From Gammaproteobacteria bacterium (GTDB taxonomy: Bacteria > Pseudomonadota > Gammaproteobacteria > Pseudomonadales > M0112), in assembly GCA_006227085.1 (NCBI GenBank), contig SBFY01000165.1, positions 1-26,306 of the forward strand: 26,306 bases of DNA, in the 5' to 3' direction. This document shows, one piece after another, positions 16,012 through 23,733 of this stretch; position 1 is the first letter of the stretch; each line of letters begins with the position of its first letter. The notes under the pieces are model-generated. The model had not been told where the DNA came from, searched no databases, and saw nothing but the letters and a program-made list of their open reading frames with translations. Both the position numbers and the translations under genes were made by a program.

Positions 16012-16025
16012 TTGATGAATATCAA
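16012..16025. promoter_or_regulatory. FNR/Anr-type binding site
   Basis: TTGAT-GAAT-ATCAA is an exact match to the FNR/Anr consensus TTGAT-N4-ATCAA, and the dyad extends one pair each side (A/T). It lies in the 133-base divergent gap between the dksA-like gene and usp. Universal stress genes are known targets of Anr in Pseudomonas. The position fits class II activation of the dksA-like gene best; on the usp side I see no good -10 at the matching distance. Confidence 0.82.
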
Positions 16026-16082
16026 TGAGCGATGTCCATGGTGCTTTCGGGTTGAACGATGACAGGGTCTGGGGGACGGGTA

Positions 16083-16517
16083 ATGGACAAAGGGTACAGC
16101 AATATCCTGGTGGCAGTGGCATCGCATGACAGTGATAAAAACGTGTTATCCAGGGCATTGTCATTGGCAGGTGCAGCCGCCCATATTACGTTGTTACATG
16201 TGTGTGAGCAGGGGGCAGGTGCTTGGGGATCAGGCGCTGCTGGAGGGGTTCGTGATCCGGCAATGACAGAACGCGAAAAGGCTTTTCCGGAAATCAAGGC
16301 CTTGGCCCAGCAGTTCGGGGTTGACCTTGCACGTGTGCACATTGAGACAGGGAATGCAGCCGATCACATTGATGAATATGCGAAGCGCTTGGGCGCTGAT
16401 CTGATAGTGATCGGTAGCCATGCCAGGCATGGTTGGCGCGCCCATTTGGGGTCCGTTGCCAATGCGGTCGTCAATGGTGCGCCATGTGACGTCTTGACTG
16501 TGCGATTGGCGGCATAG
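16083..16517 (+). CDS. Universal stress protein (UspA family)
   Basis: A 144-residue single-domain Usp. The N-terminal strand (NILVAVASHDSD), the second strand ITLLHVCE, and the C-terminal nucleotide-binding loop (IVIGSHARHG, then LGSVANAVVNGAPCDVL) follow the G-x2-G-x9-G-S/T pattern of ATP-binding Usp proteins. I chose ATG 16083 behind GGGGACGGG; an in-frame ATG at 16059 lacks a ribosome site. It lies 64 bases from the FNR box centre. The thiolase-like gene starts 8 bases downstream and is probably co-transcribed. Expected role: cytoplasmic stress survival, possibly during low oxygen (inference from the box). Confidence 0.92.
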   Translation: MDKGYSNILVAVASHDSDKNVLSRALSLAGAAAHITLLHVCEQGAGAWGSGAAGGVRDPAMTEREKAFPEIKALAQQFGVDLARVHIETGNAADHIDEYAKRLGADLIVIGSHARHGWRAHLGSVANAVVNGAPCDVLTVRLAA

Positions 16518-16525
16518 GAAAAGAC

Positions 16526-18001
16526 ATGAAACGGAATACCGTTATTGTGGTCGGTGCCGGCGCTATTCATGCGGCGGGCGATGCACCGCCCTTGCGTGAA
16601 GCCTGGGAATTGATGCGCGATGCCGCCATCGCGGCGGCGTCTGATGCCGGGGCTCCCGCCTTGCTGCAACGCCTGGATAGCATCCGGGTGCCGAAGGGGA
16701 TGTGGGGTTACAGCGATCCGGCGCGATTGGTGGCACGGGCAGTTGGTTCGCCCAAGGCGCACACCACGCTGGCGGATATCGGCATCTTGCAGACAAGCCT
16801 GTTGGCGGAAGCCTGCGATGCTATCCAGTCCGGTGCGGAGCAAGTCGCGCTGGTGTTGGGTGGTGAGGCGAAATACCGGCAAATGCTGGCAGCACGCATG
16901 GGTGAGGTGGCGCAGGAAATATCGCAGGAAGATCCGCCGGATGCGTTCCAGCAGCCGGAAGCCGAGATCTGGTCGCAAGCCGAAGCCGCGCATGGGCTGG
17001 GAATGCCTGTCACCTATTACAGCTTGATGGAAAATGCCTTGCGGCATCATGAGCAGCAATCATTGCAGGAACATCGCGAGGCGATCGCTGGTTTGTGGCA
17101 ACGGTTTAATGCAGTGGCGGGCAAGAATCCGCAGGCCTGGTTTCCCGAGCCCATGAGCCAGGAAGCGTTATTGGGCGGTAGTGACACTAACCGCATGCTG
17201 GCCTATCCCTATGCCAAATGGCACACCTCGCAATGGAATGTCGATCAGGCCGCGGCACTGTTGTTATGTTCGGAGCAGGTGGCCGATGAGTTGGGTATCG
17301 CAGCCAGCCAGCGTGTGTATCCATTGGCGATTGCAGAATCCAATCACATGACGACGGTGTCATCGCGCCAGCAGATGTACCGGAGTCCCGGTTATGCCTT
17401 GGCAGCGGAGCGGGCACTGACCCTGTCCGGCGTGTCATTGGGACAGGTAAAGCACGTCGAGTTATACAGTTGCTTCCCGGTGGCGGTGCGCATCCAGGCG
17501 CGCGAAATCGGTTTGCCGGAAACACAGGCATTGACGCTGACCGGAGGCATGGGGTTTGCGGGCGGGCCGCTGAATAATTTCGTGTTCCAGTCATTGGTCA
17601 GGATGATCAAGGTACTGCGCGATCATCCGGGTGACGTGGGGCTGCTGACCGCCGTGAGTGGCATGCTGACCAAGCAAGGTGTCAGCCTGTGGTCAACGCA
17701 AAAACCGCCGCACGGGTTTGCCTATGCCGATGTGAGTGGCGAAGTGCGCGAGGCTACGCCGTTGTGCACCATGGTCGACGAAGCGAACGGCCCGGCAGTG
17801 ATAGCGAGTTACACCGTGTTGTACGACAAGGCTGGTGCACCAGTGCGGGGTGTCATCGTGGCCGATTTGCCGGATGGTCGCCGCACGGTGGCCCACAGTG
17901 ATGATGCCGCGTTGGCACAGGCCATGACCGGTCAGGAATTCTGTGGCCGGGCTGTACAGATCCAGGCAGGCAATGTGTTCGTGATCGCGGACCGGCCATG
18001 A
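16526..18001 (+). CDS. Thiolase-like protein with extra C-terminal domain (TLP1/SCP2-thiolase type)
   Basis: A 491-residue member of the thiolase superfamily of the acetyl-CoA acetyltransferase/SCP2-thiolase-like branch. Seen: N-terminal VIVVGAGAIH, the VALVLGGEAKY strand after a helix, LAIAESNHMTT, the VELYSCFPVAVRIQ motif, and TGGMGFAGGPLNNFV in place of the thiolase GGGHP region. The usual nucleophile position (LADIGILQTSLLAEA, about residues 86-100) has no Cys, so classical thiolase chemistry is doubtful. Residues from about 400 form a separate small beta-rich domain (ASYTVLYD, GVIVADLPDGRRTVA) as in TLP1 proteins of mycobacteria. An AGGAAAAG site precedes the ATG. It lies 8 bases after usp; the next gene is 79 bases on. 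Substrate unknown. Confidence 0.86.
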   Translation: MKRNTVIVVGAGAIHAAGDAPPLREAWELMRDAAIAAASDAGAPALLQRLDSIRVPKGMWGYSDPARLVARAVGSPKAHTTLADIGILQTSLLAEACDAIQSGAEQVALVLGGEAKYRQMLAARMGEVAQEISQEDPPDAFQQPEAEIWSQAEAAHGLGMPVTYYSLMENALRHHEQQSLQEHREAIAGLWQRFNAVAGKNPQAWFPEPMSQEALLGGSDTNRMLAYPYAKWHTSQWNVDQAAALLLCSEQVADELGIAASQRVYPLAIAESNHMTTVSSRQQMYRSPGYALAAERALTLSGVSLGQVKHVELYSCFPVAVRIQAREIGLPETQALTLTGGMGFAGGPLNNFVFQSLVRMIKVLRDHPGDVGLLTAVSGMLTKQGVSLWSTQKPPHGFAYADVSGEVREATPLCTMVDEANGPAVIASYTVLYDKAGAPVRGVIVADLPDGRRTVAHSDDAALAQAMTGQEFCGRAVQIQAGNVFVIADRP

Positions 18002-18040
18002 GCCAATCTTGCCATGGATCAACCGTACGGGCAGGCAAAA

Positions 18041-18049
18041 TGCTAGGAT
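18041..18049 (+). promoter_or_regulatory. Possible extended -10 element before the oxygenase pair
   Basis: TGCTAGGAT (TG-N plus TAGGAT, 4/6) in the 79-base gap after the thiolase-like gene, about 32 bases before the next ATG. No -35 partner is evident. Weak. Confidence 0.28.
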
Positions 18050-18080
18050 GCGCCCAAAGGGATGACCGGGTAATCGCTGC

Positions 18081-18656
18081 ATGAGCCTCGCTAATCATCA
18101 GGCATTTCCTGCCGATGCAGATGTGCTGTTGCGCTATGGCGTGCTGCGCCAGCATGCGGATCAATTGCCAGCCGGTTTCACATCCATCAAGCCTGTGCCT
18201 CATACCTGCTTGCCAGTGCTCACCAAGCCGGGTGTCTGGGAATCCATGCGACTCGCGACATTGGTGGGGCAGCCCGTGGTCATTGCGCAGCGTGATTCTG
18301 CGTGGTTGAACCAGCTGTTATGGGAACTGGCATCGGGAACGTTTATCCGCGGTCTTGAAAATGTCACGGGCTTGCAGCATCTCTTGCCCGATCCTGCCTT
18401 CCATCAAGGCGGCTGGTTGCCGGCAAGTCATGCACAGGTGCAGGCGTTACATCCCGTCTGGCGTTTGTCGGCATGCCTGGTGCTGGATGTGCTGTTATCT
18501 GCCCAGGCTCGCGCCAGCATCGGCGATCACACGCATGCGTTGGCGGCGGGCGAATCCTTGCTATGGCAAATGACCGATGCTGGTCCGCAACCAGCATGGG
18601 ATGATGCCGCGCAACTGCTCAGGGTGGTGTATTACCGTGGAGCAGAAGACGCATGA
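18081..18656 (+). CDS. Degenerate 2OG-Fe(II) oxygenase homologue (probable pseudo-enzyme)
   Basis: A 191-residue protein that matches the following gene product segment by segment: AGFTSIKPVPHTCLPVL here against AGYQSAHPFPHIVIDDFL there, then LLWELASGTFIRGLENVTG against LYWELNSADFLECLEILTG, and LLPDPAFHQGGWL against LIPDPHMFGGGL. The iron-binding HxD triplet is replaced by Q121-A-L123, the distal His region is shortened and has no His, and the Arg that binds 2-oxoglutarate is missing before the last strand (LLRVVYYRG). It is about 55 residues shorter than its partner, losing mainly loops. It overlaps the next gene by ATGA, so the two are translated together. I infer a non-catalytic partner or chaperone-like subunit; a decaying copy is the alternative, although the frame is intact. 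Its ribosome site is weak. Confidence 0.78.
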   Translation: MSLANHQAFPADADVLLRYGVLRQHADQLPAGFTSIKPVPHTCLPVLTKPGVWESMRLATLVGQPVVIAQRDSAWLNQLLWELASGTFIRGLENVTGLQHLLPDPAFHQGGWLPASHAQVQALHPVWRLSACLVLDVLLSAQARASIGDHTHALAAGESLLWQMTDAGPQPAWDDAAQLLRVVYYRGAEDA

Positions 18657-19399
18657 CGCCGCTGGCCCCCCTGTTTGATTACGCACGATTGCGCGCATTT
18701 GTTGAAGCGAATGCCGCGGGTTACCAATCCGCGCATCCGTTCCCGCATATCGTGATTGATGATTTCCTGTCAGCTGACACCGTGGCGGAATTGGTGGAAG
18801 CGTTTCCCGAGATCAAGAAGCAGGAAAGCCAGTACGGTGACGAACTGAAAATGGAAGATGGTCGTTACGCACAGCGCGAAAAGCGCTGGTTGTCATCGCC
18901 CGTTGCGGTGAAGCCGGTGATCCGGCGTTTGTATTGGGAACTCAATTCGGCGGACTTCCTCGAATGCCTGGAAATCCTGACAGGCATTGATGGCCTGATC
19001 CCCGACCCCCACATGTTTGGCGGTGGCCTGCACGAAACCCGCAAGGGTGGTTATTTGAATGTGCATGCGGATTTCAATAAGCACCCGTGGTTCCGGCTGG
19101 ATCGCCGGCTGAACTTACTGGTGTATCTCAATCCTGGCTGGCAACCCGAATATGGTGGTGACCTGGAATTGTGGGAGCGCGACTTGAGTGCGTGTGTCAA
19201 AAGTGTGAGCCCGATAGCCGGTCGCGCTGCGCTGTTTTCTACCACGCGCGACAGCTTCCATGGCCATCCGCATCCGCTCACTTGTCCTGAAGGCATGTCG
19301 CGGAAATCCCTGGCGCTGTATTACTACACGCATGGTCGCCCGGCGAATGAAGATCCTTCCGAACACAAGACACTCTGGAAAAGCGCCGGCAAGGACTGA
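18653..19399 (+). CDS. 2-oxoglutarate/Fe(II)-dependent oxygenase
   Basis: A 248-residue prolyl-4-hydroxylase-like dioxygenase. The N-terminal HPFPHIVIDDFL strand is typical of the family. The iron ligands are H138 and D140 (NVHADFNKH) and H203 (DSFHGHPHPL); R217 (SRKSLALYYYT) is placed to bind 2-oxoglutarate. The central strands RRLNLLVYLNPGW and YGGDLELW belong to the double-stranded beta helix. It would hydroxylate an unknown protein or small molecule using oxygen. The start ATG overlaps the stop of the degenerate homologue (ATGA), and a strong terminator follows 15 bases after the stop, so this is the end of the unit. Confidence 0.92.
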   Translation: MTPLAPLFDYARLRAFVEANAAGYQSAHPFPHIVIDDFLSADTVAELVEAFPEIKKQESQYGDELKMEDGRYAQREKRWLSSPVAVKPVIRRLYWELNSADFLECLEILTGIDGLIPDPHMFGGGLHETRKGGYLNVHADFNKHPWFRLDRRLNLLVYLNPGWQPEYGGDLELWERDLSACVKSVSPIAGRAALFSTTRDSFHGHPHPLTCPEGMSRKSLALYYYTHGRPANEDPSEHKTLWKSAGKD

Positions 19400-19414
19400 G
19401 CGGACGACAAGCAT

Positions 19415-19444
19415 AAAAAAGGCCCCTCGAAAGGGGCCTTTTTT
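19415..19444. terminator. Bidirectional rho-independent terminator
   Basis: Six A, stem GGCCCCT (19421-19427), CGAA loop, stem AGGGGCC (19432-19438), six T. It serves both the oxygenase operon and the convergent pckA gene ending at 19458. Confidence 0.92.
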
Positions 19445-19457
19445 ATTCGCTGATGCA

Positions 19458-21029
19458 TCAGGCTTTCGGGCCTGCCGCCACGATGGCGGGTGCGGCTTCA
19501 AACTTCTTGATGTTTTCCTGGAACAACTTGGCCAGTTCTTTCGCTTGCGCGTCATACGCGGCTTTGTCTTCCCAGGTGTTGCGTGGGTTGAGGTATTTGG
19601 CATCCACGCCAGGCACGCTTTTCGGAATGGCCAGGTTGAGGATATCCAGGTGCTCGGTTTCTGCTTCCAGCAGTGCGCCACTCTGGCAGGCAGCCACGAC
19701 AGCGCGGGTCACCGGGATCGGGAAACGCTTGCCTTTACCGTCGACACCGCTGCCGCCTGTCCAACCTGTGTTGACCAGGTAGACATGGCTGTTGAAGGCA
19801 TCAATACGCTTCATCAGCAGGTCAGCGTATACGCGTGCCGGGCGCGGCATGAACGGTGCGCCGAAACAGGTGGAGAAGGTCGGGTGAATACCTGCTTTCG
19901 CGCCGACTTCGGTTGAGCCCACGCGTGCGGTGTAACCGGACAGGAAATGGAACGCTGCCGCTTCTTTCGACAGGATGGAAACCGGCGGCAACACACCGGA
20001 TACGTCGCAGGTCAGGAAGATCACCACCTTCGGTTCGCCGGCGCGGTTTTGCACCACGCGTTTTTCCACATGCTCCAGCGGATAGGAGCAGCGGCCGTTT
20101 TCGCTCAACGTCAGGTCGTGGTAATCGGCATGACGGGTATCGGCATGGATCATCACATTTTCAACGATGGAACCGAAGCGGATGGCATCCCAGATCACCG
20201 GCTCGTTTTCTTTCGACAGGTTGATCGTTTTGGCGTAGCAACCACCTTCGATGTTGAACACAGTGCCTTCGCCCCAGCCGTGCTCGTCATCACCGATCAG
20301 GAAGCGCTCGGGATCAGCAGACAGGGTGGTCTTGCCAGTGCCGGACAAACCGAAGAACAGTGCAGTATCACCATGAGGGCCCACGTTGGCCGAGCAATGC
20401 ATCGGCATCACGTCTTTTTCCGGCAGCAGGAAGTTCTGCACGGAGAACATTGCTTTCTTCATTTCACCGGCATAACGCATGCCAGCCAGCAGCACTTTGC
20501 GTTGCGCGAAGTTGAGCACCACGATGCCATCGGAATTGGTGCCATCACGTTCCGGTACACAGGTAAAACCCGGGATGTTGATGATGCGCCACGCTTCCTT
20601 GCCTTTCGGGTTGTAGCGTTCCGGCTGGATGAACATGTTGCGGGCAAACAGGCCTTGCCAGGCGGTTTCAGTGGTCACGACAACCGGCAGGTAATGTTCC
20701 GGGTCGGCGCCGACATGCAATTGGCTTTCAAAGCATTCGATGCCGTCGATGTATTCCTCGGCGCGTTCCCACAGGGCGTCAAATTTGGCAGCATCGAACG
20801 GACGGTTCACCGAGCCCCAGTCGATAGCATCGGCGGTGCTGGGCTCACGCACGATGAAACGGTCAGCCGGGGAGCGACCCGTGCGCTTGCCGGTGGTGAC
20901 GGACAGGGCGCCAGTATCGGTCAGGACGCCTTCGCCGCGGCGCAGGGCGAATTCAATCAGTTGGGCAGAAGACAGGTTCTTGTGAACGGTCGTGTGGCTT
21001 TCCTGGGTGGCGGCGGTACTGGCAGTCAT
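19458..21029 (-). CDS. pckA: Phosphoenolpyruvate carboxykinase (ATP)
   Basis: Converts oxaloacetate and ATP to phosphoenolpyruvate, the first committed step of gluconeogenesis. The 523-residue protein has all main sites: R52 (GKRTGRSPADRF), the metal-site region AGEMKKAMFSV near 187-197, HCSANVG with H211, the kinase P-loop GLSGTGKTT at 227-235, and a GDDEHGW segment downstream. Full family length. ATG 21029 follows AGGA at 10 bases. It lies 132 bases after hslO on the same strand; a candidate promoter in that gap suggests separate control, and a GC-only hairpin sits in its leader. The hslO-pckA order is common in gammaproteobacteria. Confidence 0.97.
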   Translation of the reverse strand: MTASTAATQESHTTVHKNLSSAQLIEFALRRGEGVLTDTGALSVTTGKRTGRSPADRFIVREPSTADAIDWGSVNRPFDAAKFDALWERAEEYIDGIECFESQLHVGADPEHYLPVVVTTETAWQGLFARNMFIQPERYNPKGKEAWRIINIPGFTCVPERDGTNSDGIVVLNFAQRKVLLAGMRYAGEMKKAMFSVQNFLLPEKDVMPMHCSANVGPHGDTALFFGLSGTGKTTLSADPERFLIGDDEHGWGEGTVFNIEGGCYAKTINLSKENEPVIWDAIRFGSIVENVMIHADTRHADYHDLTLSENGRCSYPLEHVEKRVVQNRAGEPKVVIFLTCDVSGVLPPVSILSKEAAAFHFLSGYTARVGSTEVGAKAGIHPTFSTCFGAPFMPRPARVYADLLMKRIDAFNSHVYLVNTGWTGGSGVDGKGKRFPIPVTRAVVAACQSGALLEAETEHLDILNLAIPKSVPGVDAKYLNPRNTWEDKAAYDAQAKELAKLFQENIKKFEAAPAIVAAGPKA

Positions 21030-21078
21030 TCTTGTAAATCCTGTGTGTGATGGCTCGTGACCATGCGGATGACGATTG

Positions 21079-21095
21079 CCCGGGCATCCCCCGGG
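21079..21095 (-). promoter_or_regulatory. GC-only hairpin in the pckA leader
   Basis: Two CCCGGG hexamers (21079-21084 and 21090-21095) with a five-base spacer can form a 6-bp stem in the predicted 5' leader of pckA, about 50 bases before the start codon. No match to a riboswitch that I know. It could also be chance in GC-rich DNA. Confidence 0.3.
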
Positions 21096-21113
21096 TGGGT
21101 TTTTGGGGGCGCC

Positions 21114-21142
21114 ATTATGGCAGAAAAGGCCGGCCGGATTAA
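21114..21142 (-). promoter_or_regulatory. Candidate sigma-70 promoter of pckA
   Basis: TTAATC (21142-21137) and CATAAT (21119-21114) are 17 bases apart on the minus strand (3/6 and 5/6 matches). The expected start is near 21107, giving a leader of about 78 bases. Confidence 0.5.
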
Positions 21143-21161
21143 GCCTCCCGCAGGCACCGGT

Positions 21162-22028
21162 TCAGTGCAGCCGGGGGTTCTCCCCGGGGCGGAACAGGGC
21201 ATCGATCTCTGGCGGGCTGAAGCGGTACAGGTGCTGGCAGAACTCGCAGCGCATTTCCACCATGCCCTGCTCCGCCAGGATCTCCCGCACTTCGTCCTCG
21301 CCCAGGTGCAGCAATGCCCGGGCGGTACGCTCCTGCGAGCAGCTGCAGCGGAAGCGCACGGGCTCCTCCTCGAGCAGGCGCACGGTTTCCTCATGGAACA
21401 GCCGGTACAGCAGCTCCCCGGTCGGCAGGGACAGCAATTCGCCCGGCGTCAGGGTCGCGGCCAGCGTGGTCAGGTGCTGCCACTGTGCCGCCCGGGTATC
21501 GGCATCCGTCACGACCTGTGCGGGCAGGGCCTGCAGCAGCACGCCGGTGGCAGTACGGCCATCAGCGGCCAGCCACAGGCGGGTCGGCAACTGTGCCGAT
21601 TGCGCGAAATAGCTGTCCAGGCAGCCGGCCAGTGAATTGCCTTCCAGTGCCACAATCCCCTGGTAGCGTTCGCCCTTCAAGGGTTCCAGTGTGATGGCCA
21701 GCGTGCCTTGGCCAACGAGGCTGGCGAAATCCTGGCCGCGGGCATGCTCGCCGCCGCGCACGATGCCGCGGATGGCGCGGTCATGGGTGGTTTCGGCCAG
21801 CATCAACGGGATCTCGCCATTGCCCTGGGCCTGCAGGGCCAGCCGGCCTTCAAATTTCAGTGTCGAGCCAAGCAGGCTGGTGGCAGCGAGGAACTCGCCC
21901 AGCAATGCTGCCACCGCCGGCGGGTCCTGGCGGGGTGCCAGCACTTCCTGGTAGCTGTTTTCCAGGTGCACGATTTCACCGCGAATGTCGGTGCCTTCAA
22001 ACAAAAACCGTTGCAGGGAGTCGGCCAT
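21162..22028 (-). CDS. hslO: Hsp33 redox-regulated chaperonin
   Basis: A 288-residue cytoplasmic holdase that is activated when oxidants and heat release its zinc. The C-terminal zinc site is complete: C228 and C230 (RCSCSQE) with C261 and C264 (RCEFCQH). N-terminal markers are SLQRFLFEGTDIRGEIV and the LLGEFLAATSLL helix; the middle has IPLMLAETTHDRAIRG. An AGGA ribosome site lies 7 bases before ATG 22028. The gene starts 3 bases after the yrfG stop, so the two are translationally linked, matching the yrfG-hslR-hslO order of E. coli but without hslR. Confidence 0.96.
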   Translation of the reverse strand: MADSLQRFLFEGTDIRGEIVHLENSYQEVLAPRQDPPAVAALLGEFLAATSLLGSTLKFEGRLALQAQGNGEIPLMLAETTHDRAIRGIVRGGEHARGQDFASLVGQGTLAITLEPLKGERYQGIVALEGNSLAGCLDSYFAQSAQLPTRLWLAADGRTATGVLLQALPAQVVTDADTRAAQWQHLTTLAATLTPGELLSLPTGELLYRLFHEETVRLLEEEPVRFRCSCSQERTARALLHLGEDEVREILAEQGMVEMRCEFCQHLYRFSPPEIDALFRPGENPRLH

Positions 22029-22031
22029 GGG

Positions 22032-22718
22032 TTATTCCTGTGTGCCATGTAATGCCGGCAACAATTCATCGAAGTGATGGATGCCGGGGTAGTGCAGGTC
22101 TTCGCGCGCCCGCATCGGGCTGCCGCTATCCGGTTGCAGCAGGGTGAGCAAATGCGCAATGCCGTAATGGTGGGCGGCCTCCAGTACCGAGGGCGTGTCG
22201 TCAACGAACAGGGTGCGTGCCGGGTTGAACCCTTCCAGCGCATGCAAGGCATGCCAGAATGCCTGCGTTTCCTTGGGGTGGCCAAAATCGTGGGCGCTCA
22301 AGGTGCGATCGAACCATGGTGTCAGGTCCGCGCGTGCCATCTTCAGGTTGAGGCTGTCGCGATGCGCGTTGGTGATCAGGATGACGCGCATGCCGCGCGC
22401 TTTCAAACCGGTCAGGAATTCACGCACGAAGGGGCGTTCGGCGATCAGGTGGTCGACTTCGTGTTTCAGCGCCACGATATCGACCTGCAATTCCCGCGCC
22501 CAGTATTCCAGGCAATACCAGTTCAGCGTGCCTTTTTCCGCCTCAAAACGCGCGATCAGGCGCGCACGCGCCTCCTCCGCATCATGGCCGTGGATTTCGG
22601 CATAACGGCGCGGCAAATGGTGCAGCCAGAAATGGTTATCAAACCGTAAATCCAGCAAGGTGCCGTCCATGTCCAGCAGCACCGTATCAATGGCATTCCA
22701 GTCAATCATGGGATACAT
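22032..22718 (-). CDS. yrfG: GMP/IMP nucleotidase YrfG (HAD family)
   Basis: A 228-residue HAD-superfamily 5'-nucleotidase. The four HAD motifs are present: DMDGTLLDL near residue 16, the ILITNAHRDSL motif II, the conserved Lys in FGHPKETQAFW, and LFVDDTPSVLEAA. The stretch TLNWYCLEYWARELQ is characteristic of the YrfG subgroup and matches the E. coli protein as I remember it. Start could be ATG 22718 or ATG 22709; neither has a strong ribosome site. It is divergent from cysQ (108 bases) and tightly followed by hslO. Confidence 0.93.
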   Translation of the reverse strand: MYPMIDWNAIDTVLLDMDGTLLDLRFDNHFWLHHLPRRYAEIHGHDAEEARARLIARFEAEKGTLNWYCLEYWARELQVDIVALKHEVDHLIAERPFVREFLTGLKARGMRVILITNAHRDSLNLKMARADLTPWFDRTLSAHDFGHPKETQAFWHALHALEGFNPARTLFVDDTPSVLEAAHHYGIAHLLTLLQPDSGSPMRAREDLHYPGIHHFDELLPALHGTQE

Positions 22719-22745
22719 CAGTCCAGGTGAGCGGCGTATTGTAAC

Positions 22746-22774
22746 TTGGTGCGCTGTGCATGCGGGTTTAAGAT
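22746..22774 (+). promoter_or_regulatory. Candidate promoter of cysQ
   Basis: TTGGTG (22746-22751) and TAAGAT (22769-22774) with a 17-base spacer, about 52 bases before the cysQ ATG. Moderate match to consensus. Confidence 0.42.
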
Positions 22775-22826
22775 GGCCTTTCCATGACAGCCAGGGCGCC
22801 TTTGCGATAACGCAGCCGTTTCCCCC

Positions 22827-23642
22827 ATGCAGGATTCCTTATTACAAGCCATGGTATCGATTGCCGAAGCCGCCGGAGAGGTGTTGCTGTCGGCATACCA
22901 GCGCGATGATTTGCGCGTGGACTGGAAAGCCGACCGCTCACCGGTCACCACCGCAGACCATGCTTCCCATGAGTTGATCGATGCCGGGCTGAAGCAGCTG
23001 GAAGCGATCCCGGTGTTGTCGGAAGAAGGGGATATCCCGGCATGGGAAGAACGCCAGCATTGGGAGCGCTACTGGCTGGTCGATCCTCTGGACGGTACCC
23101 GCGAATTCATCGAAGGCACCGGCGATTTCGCCGTGCACATTGCCCTGGTGGATGCCGGCATCCCGGTGTATGGCGTGGTCTACCAGCCGGCCCGGCAACG
23201 CTGCTGGGCAGGCCTGCCAGGCAGCGGGGCCTGGTGGCGCGATCGCCATGAAGCGTGGCAAGTGCTGCGGACGCGTCCGGTCGGTAGCCAGCTGACCGTG
23301 CTGGGCAGTCGTTACCGTCCCGGCAAGGCATGGCCGGAAGTGCTGCAACGGCTGGGGCAGGCCTTGCCGGTGGAAGAGCTGCGCTACGGCGGCTCGGTGA
23401 AATACTGCCGGATCGCCAGCGGCCGCGCCGATCTCTATCCCTGCCTGGTGCCCGTGTGCGAATGGGACACGGCGGCCCCGCAGGCCGTGCTCGAAGGGGC
23501 TGGCGGCAGGGTATTCAACAGCCAGCGCGAGCGGCTGGCCTACAACCGCAAGGATGATTTGCGGCAGCCGGTGTTCTACGCCGTGGGCGACCCGGAATGG
23601 CCATGGGCAGAGCATCTCGGGCTTGATGACCGGGCTTCATAA
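22827..23642 (+). CDS. cysQ: 3'(2'),5'-bisphosphate nucleotidase CysQ
   Basis: Hydrolyses 3'-phosphoadenosine 5'-phosphate, the by-product of sulfate assimilation, to AMP. The 271-residue protein belongs to the inositol-monophosphatase fold. Metal-site motifs: SEEGD with E67, the signature DPLDGT at D86-T91, and CEWDTAAPQAV with D214. The N-terminus AAGEVLLSAY and SPVTTADHASHELI are typical of CysQ. The first ATG is used although no ribosome site is obvious; ATG at residue 9 is the next choice. It is divergent from yrfG, an arrangement common in gammaproteobacteria, and is followed by a small gene 91 bases on. Confidence 0.95.
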   Translation: MQDSLLQAMVSIAEAAGEVLLSAYQRDDLRVDWKADRSPVTTADHASHELIDAGLKQLEAIPVLSEEGDIPAWEERQHWERYWLVDPLDGTREFIEGTGDFAVHIALVDAGIPVYGVVYQPARQRCWAGLPGSGAWWRDRHEAWQVLRTRPVGSQLTVLGSRYRPGKAWPEVLQRLGQALPVEELRYGGSVKYCRIASGRADLYPCLVPVCEWDTAAPQAVLEGAGGRVFNSQRERLAYNRKDDLRQPVFYAVGDPEWPWAEHLGLDDRAS

Positions 23643-23733
23643 CACCCAGTCCTGATCGGGCATAGGCTTATTGCCATACGGTATTTGGGAATCGCAGGTG
23701 GCAGCGGTATCCTCGCTAGTCGAGGTGATCGTC

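Noticed and set aside
16059..16082. Earlier ATG start for usp
   Set aside because: There is no ribosome site before 16059, while 16083 has one and gives the normal Usp N-terminus.
19947..21050. 367-codon plus-strand frame opposite pckA
   Set aside because: The minus strand encodes a complete PckA with all active-site motifs; the antisense frame follows codon bias and has no domain.
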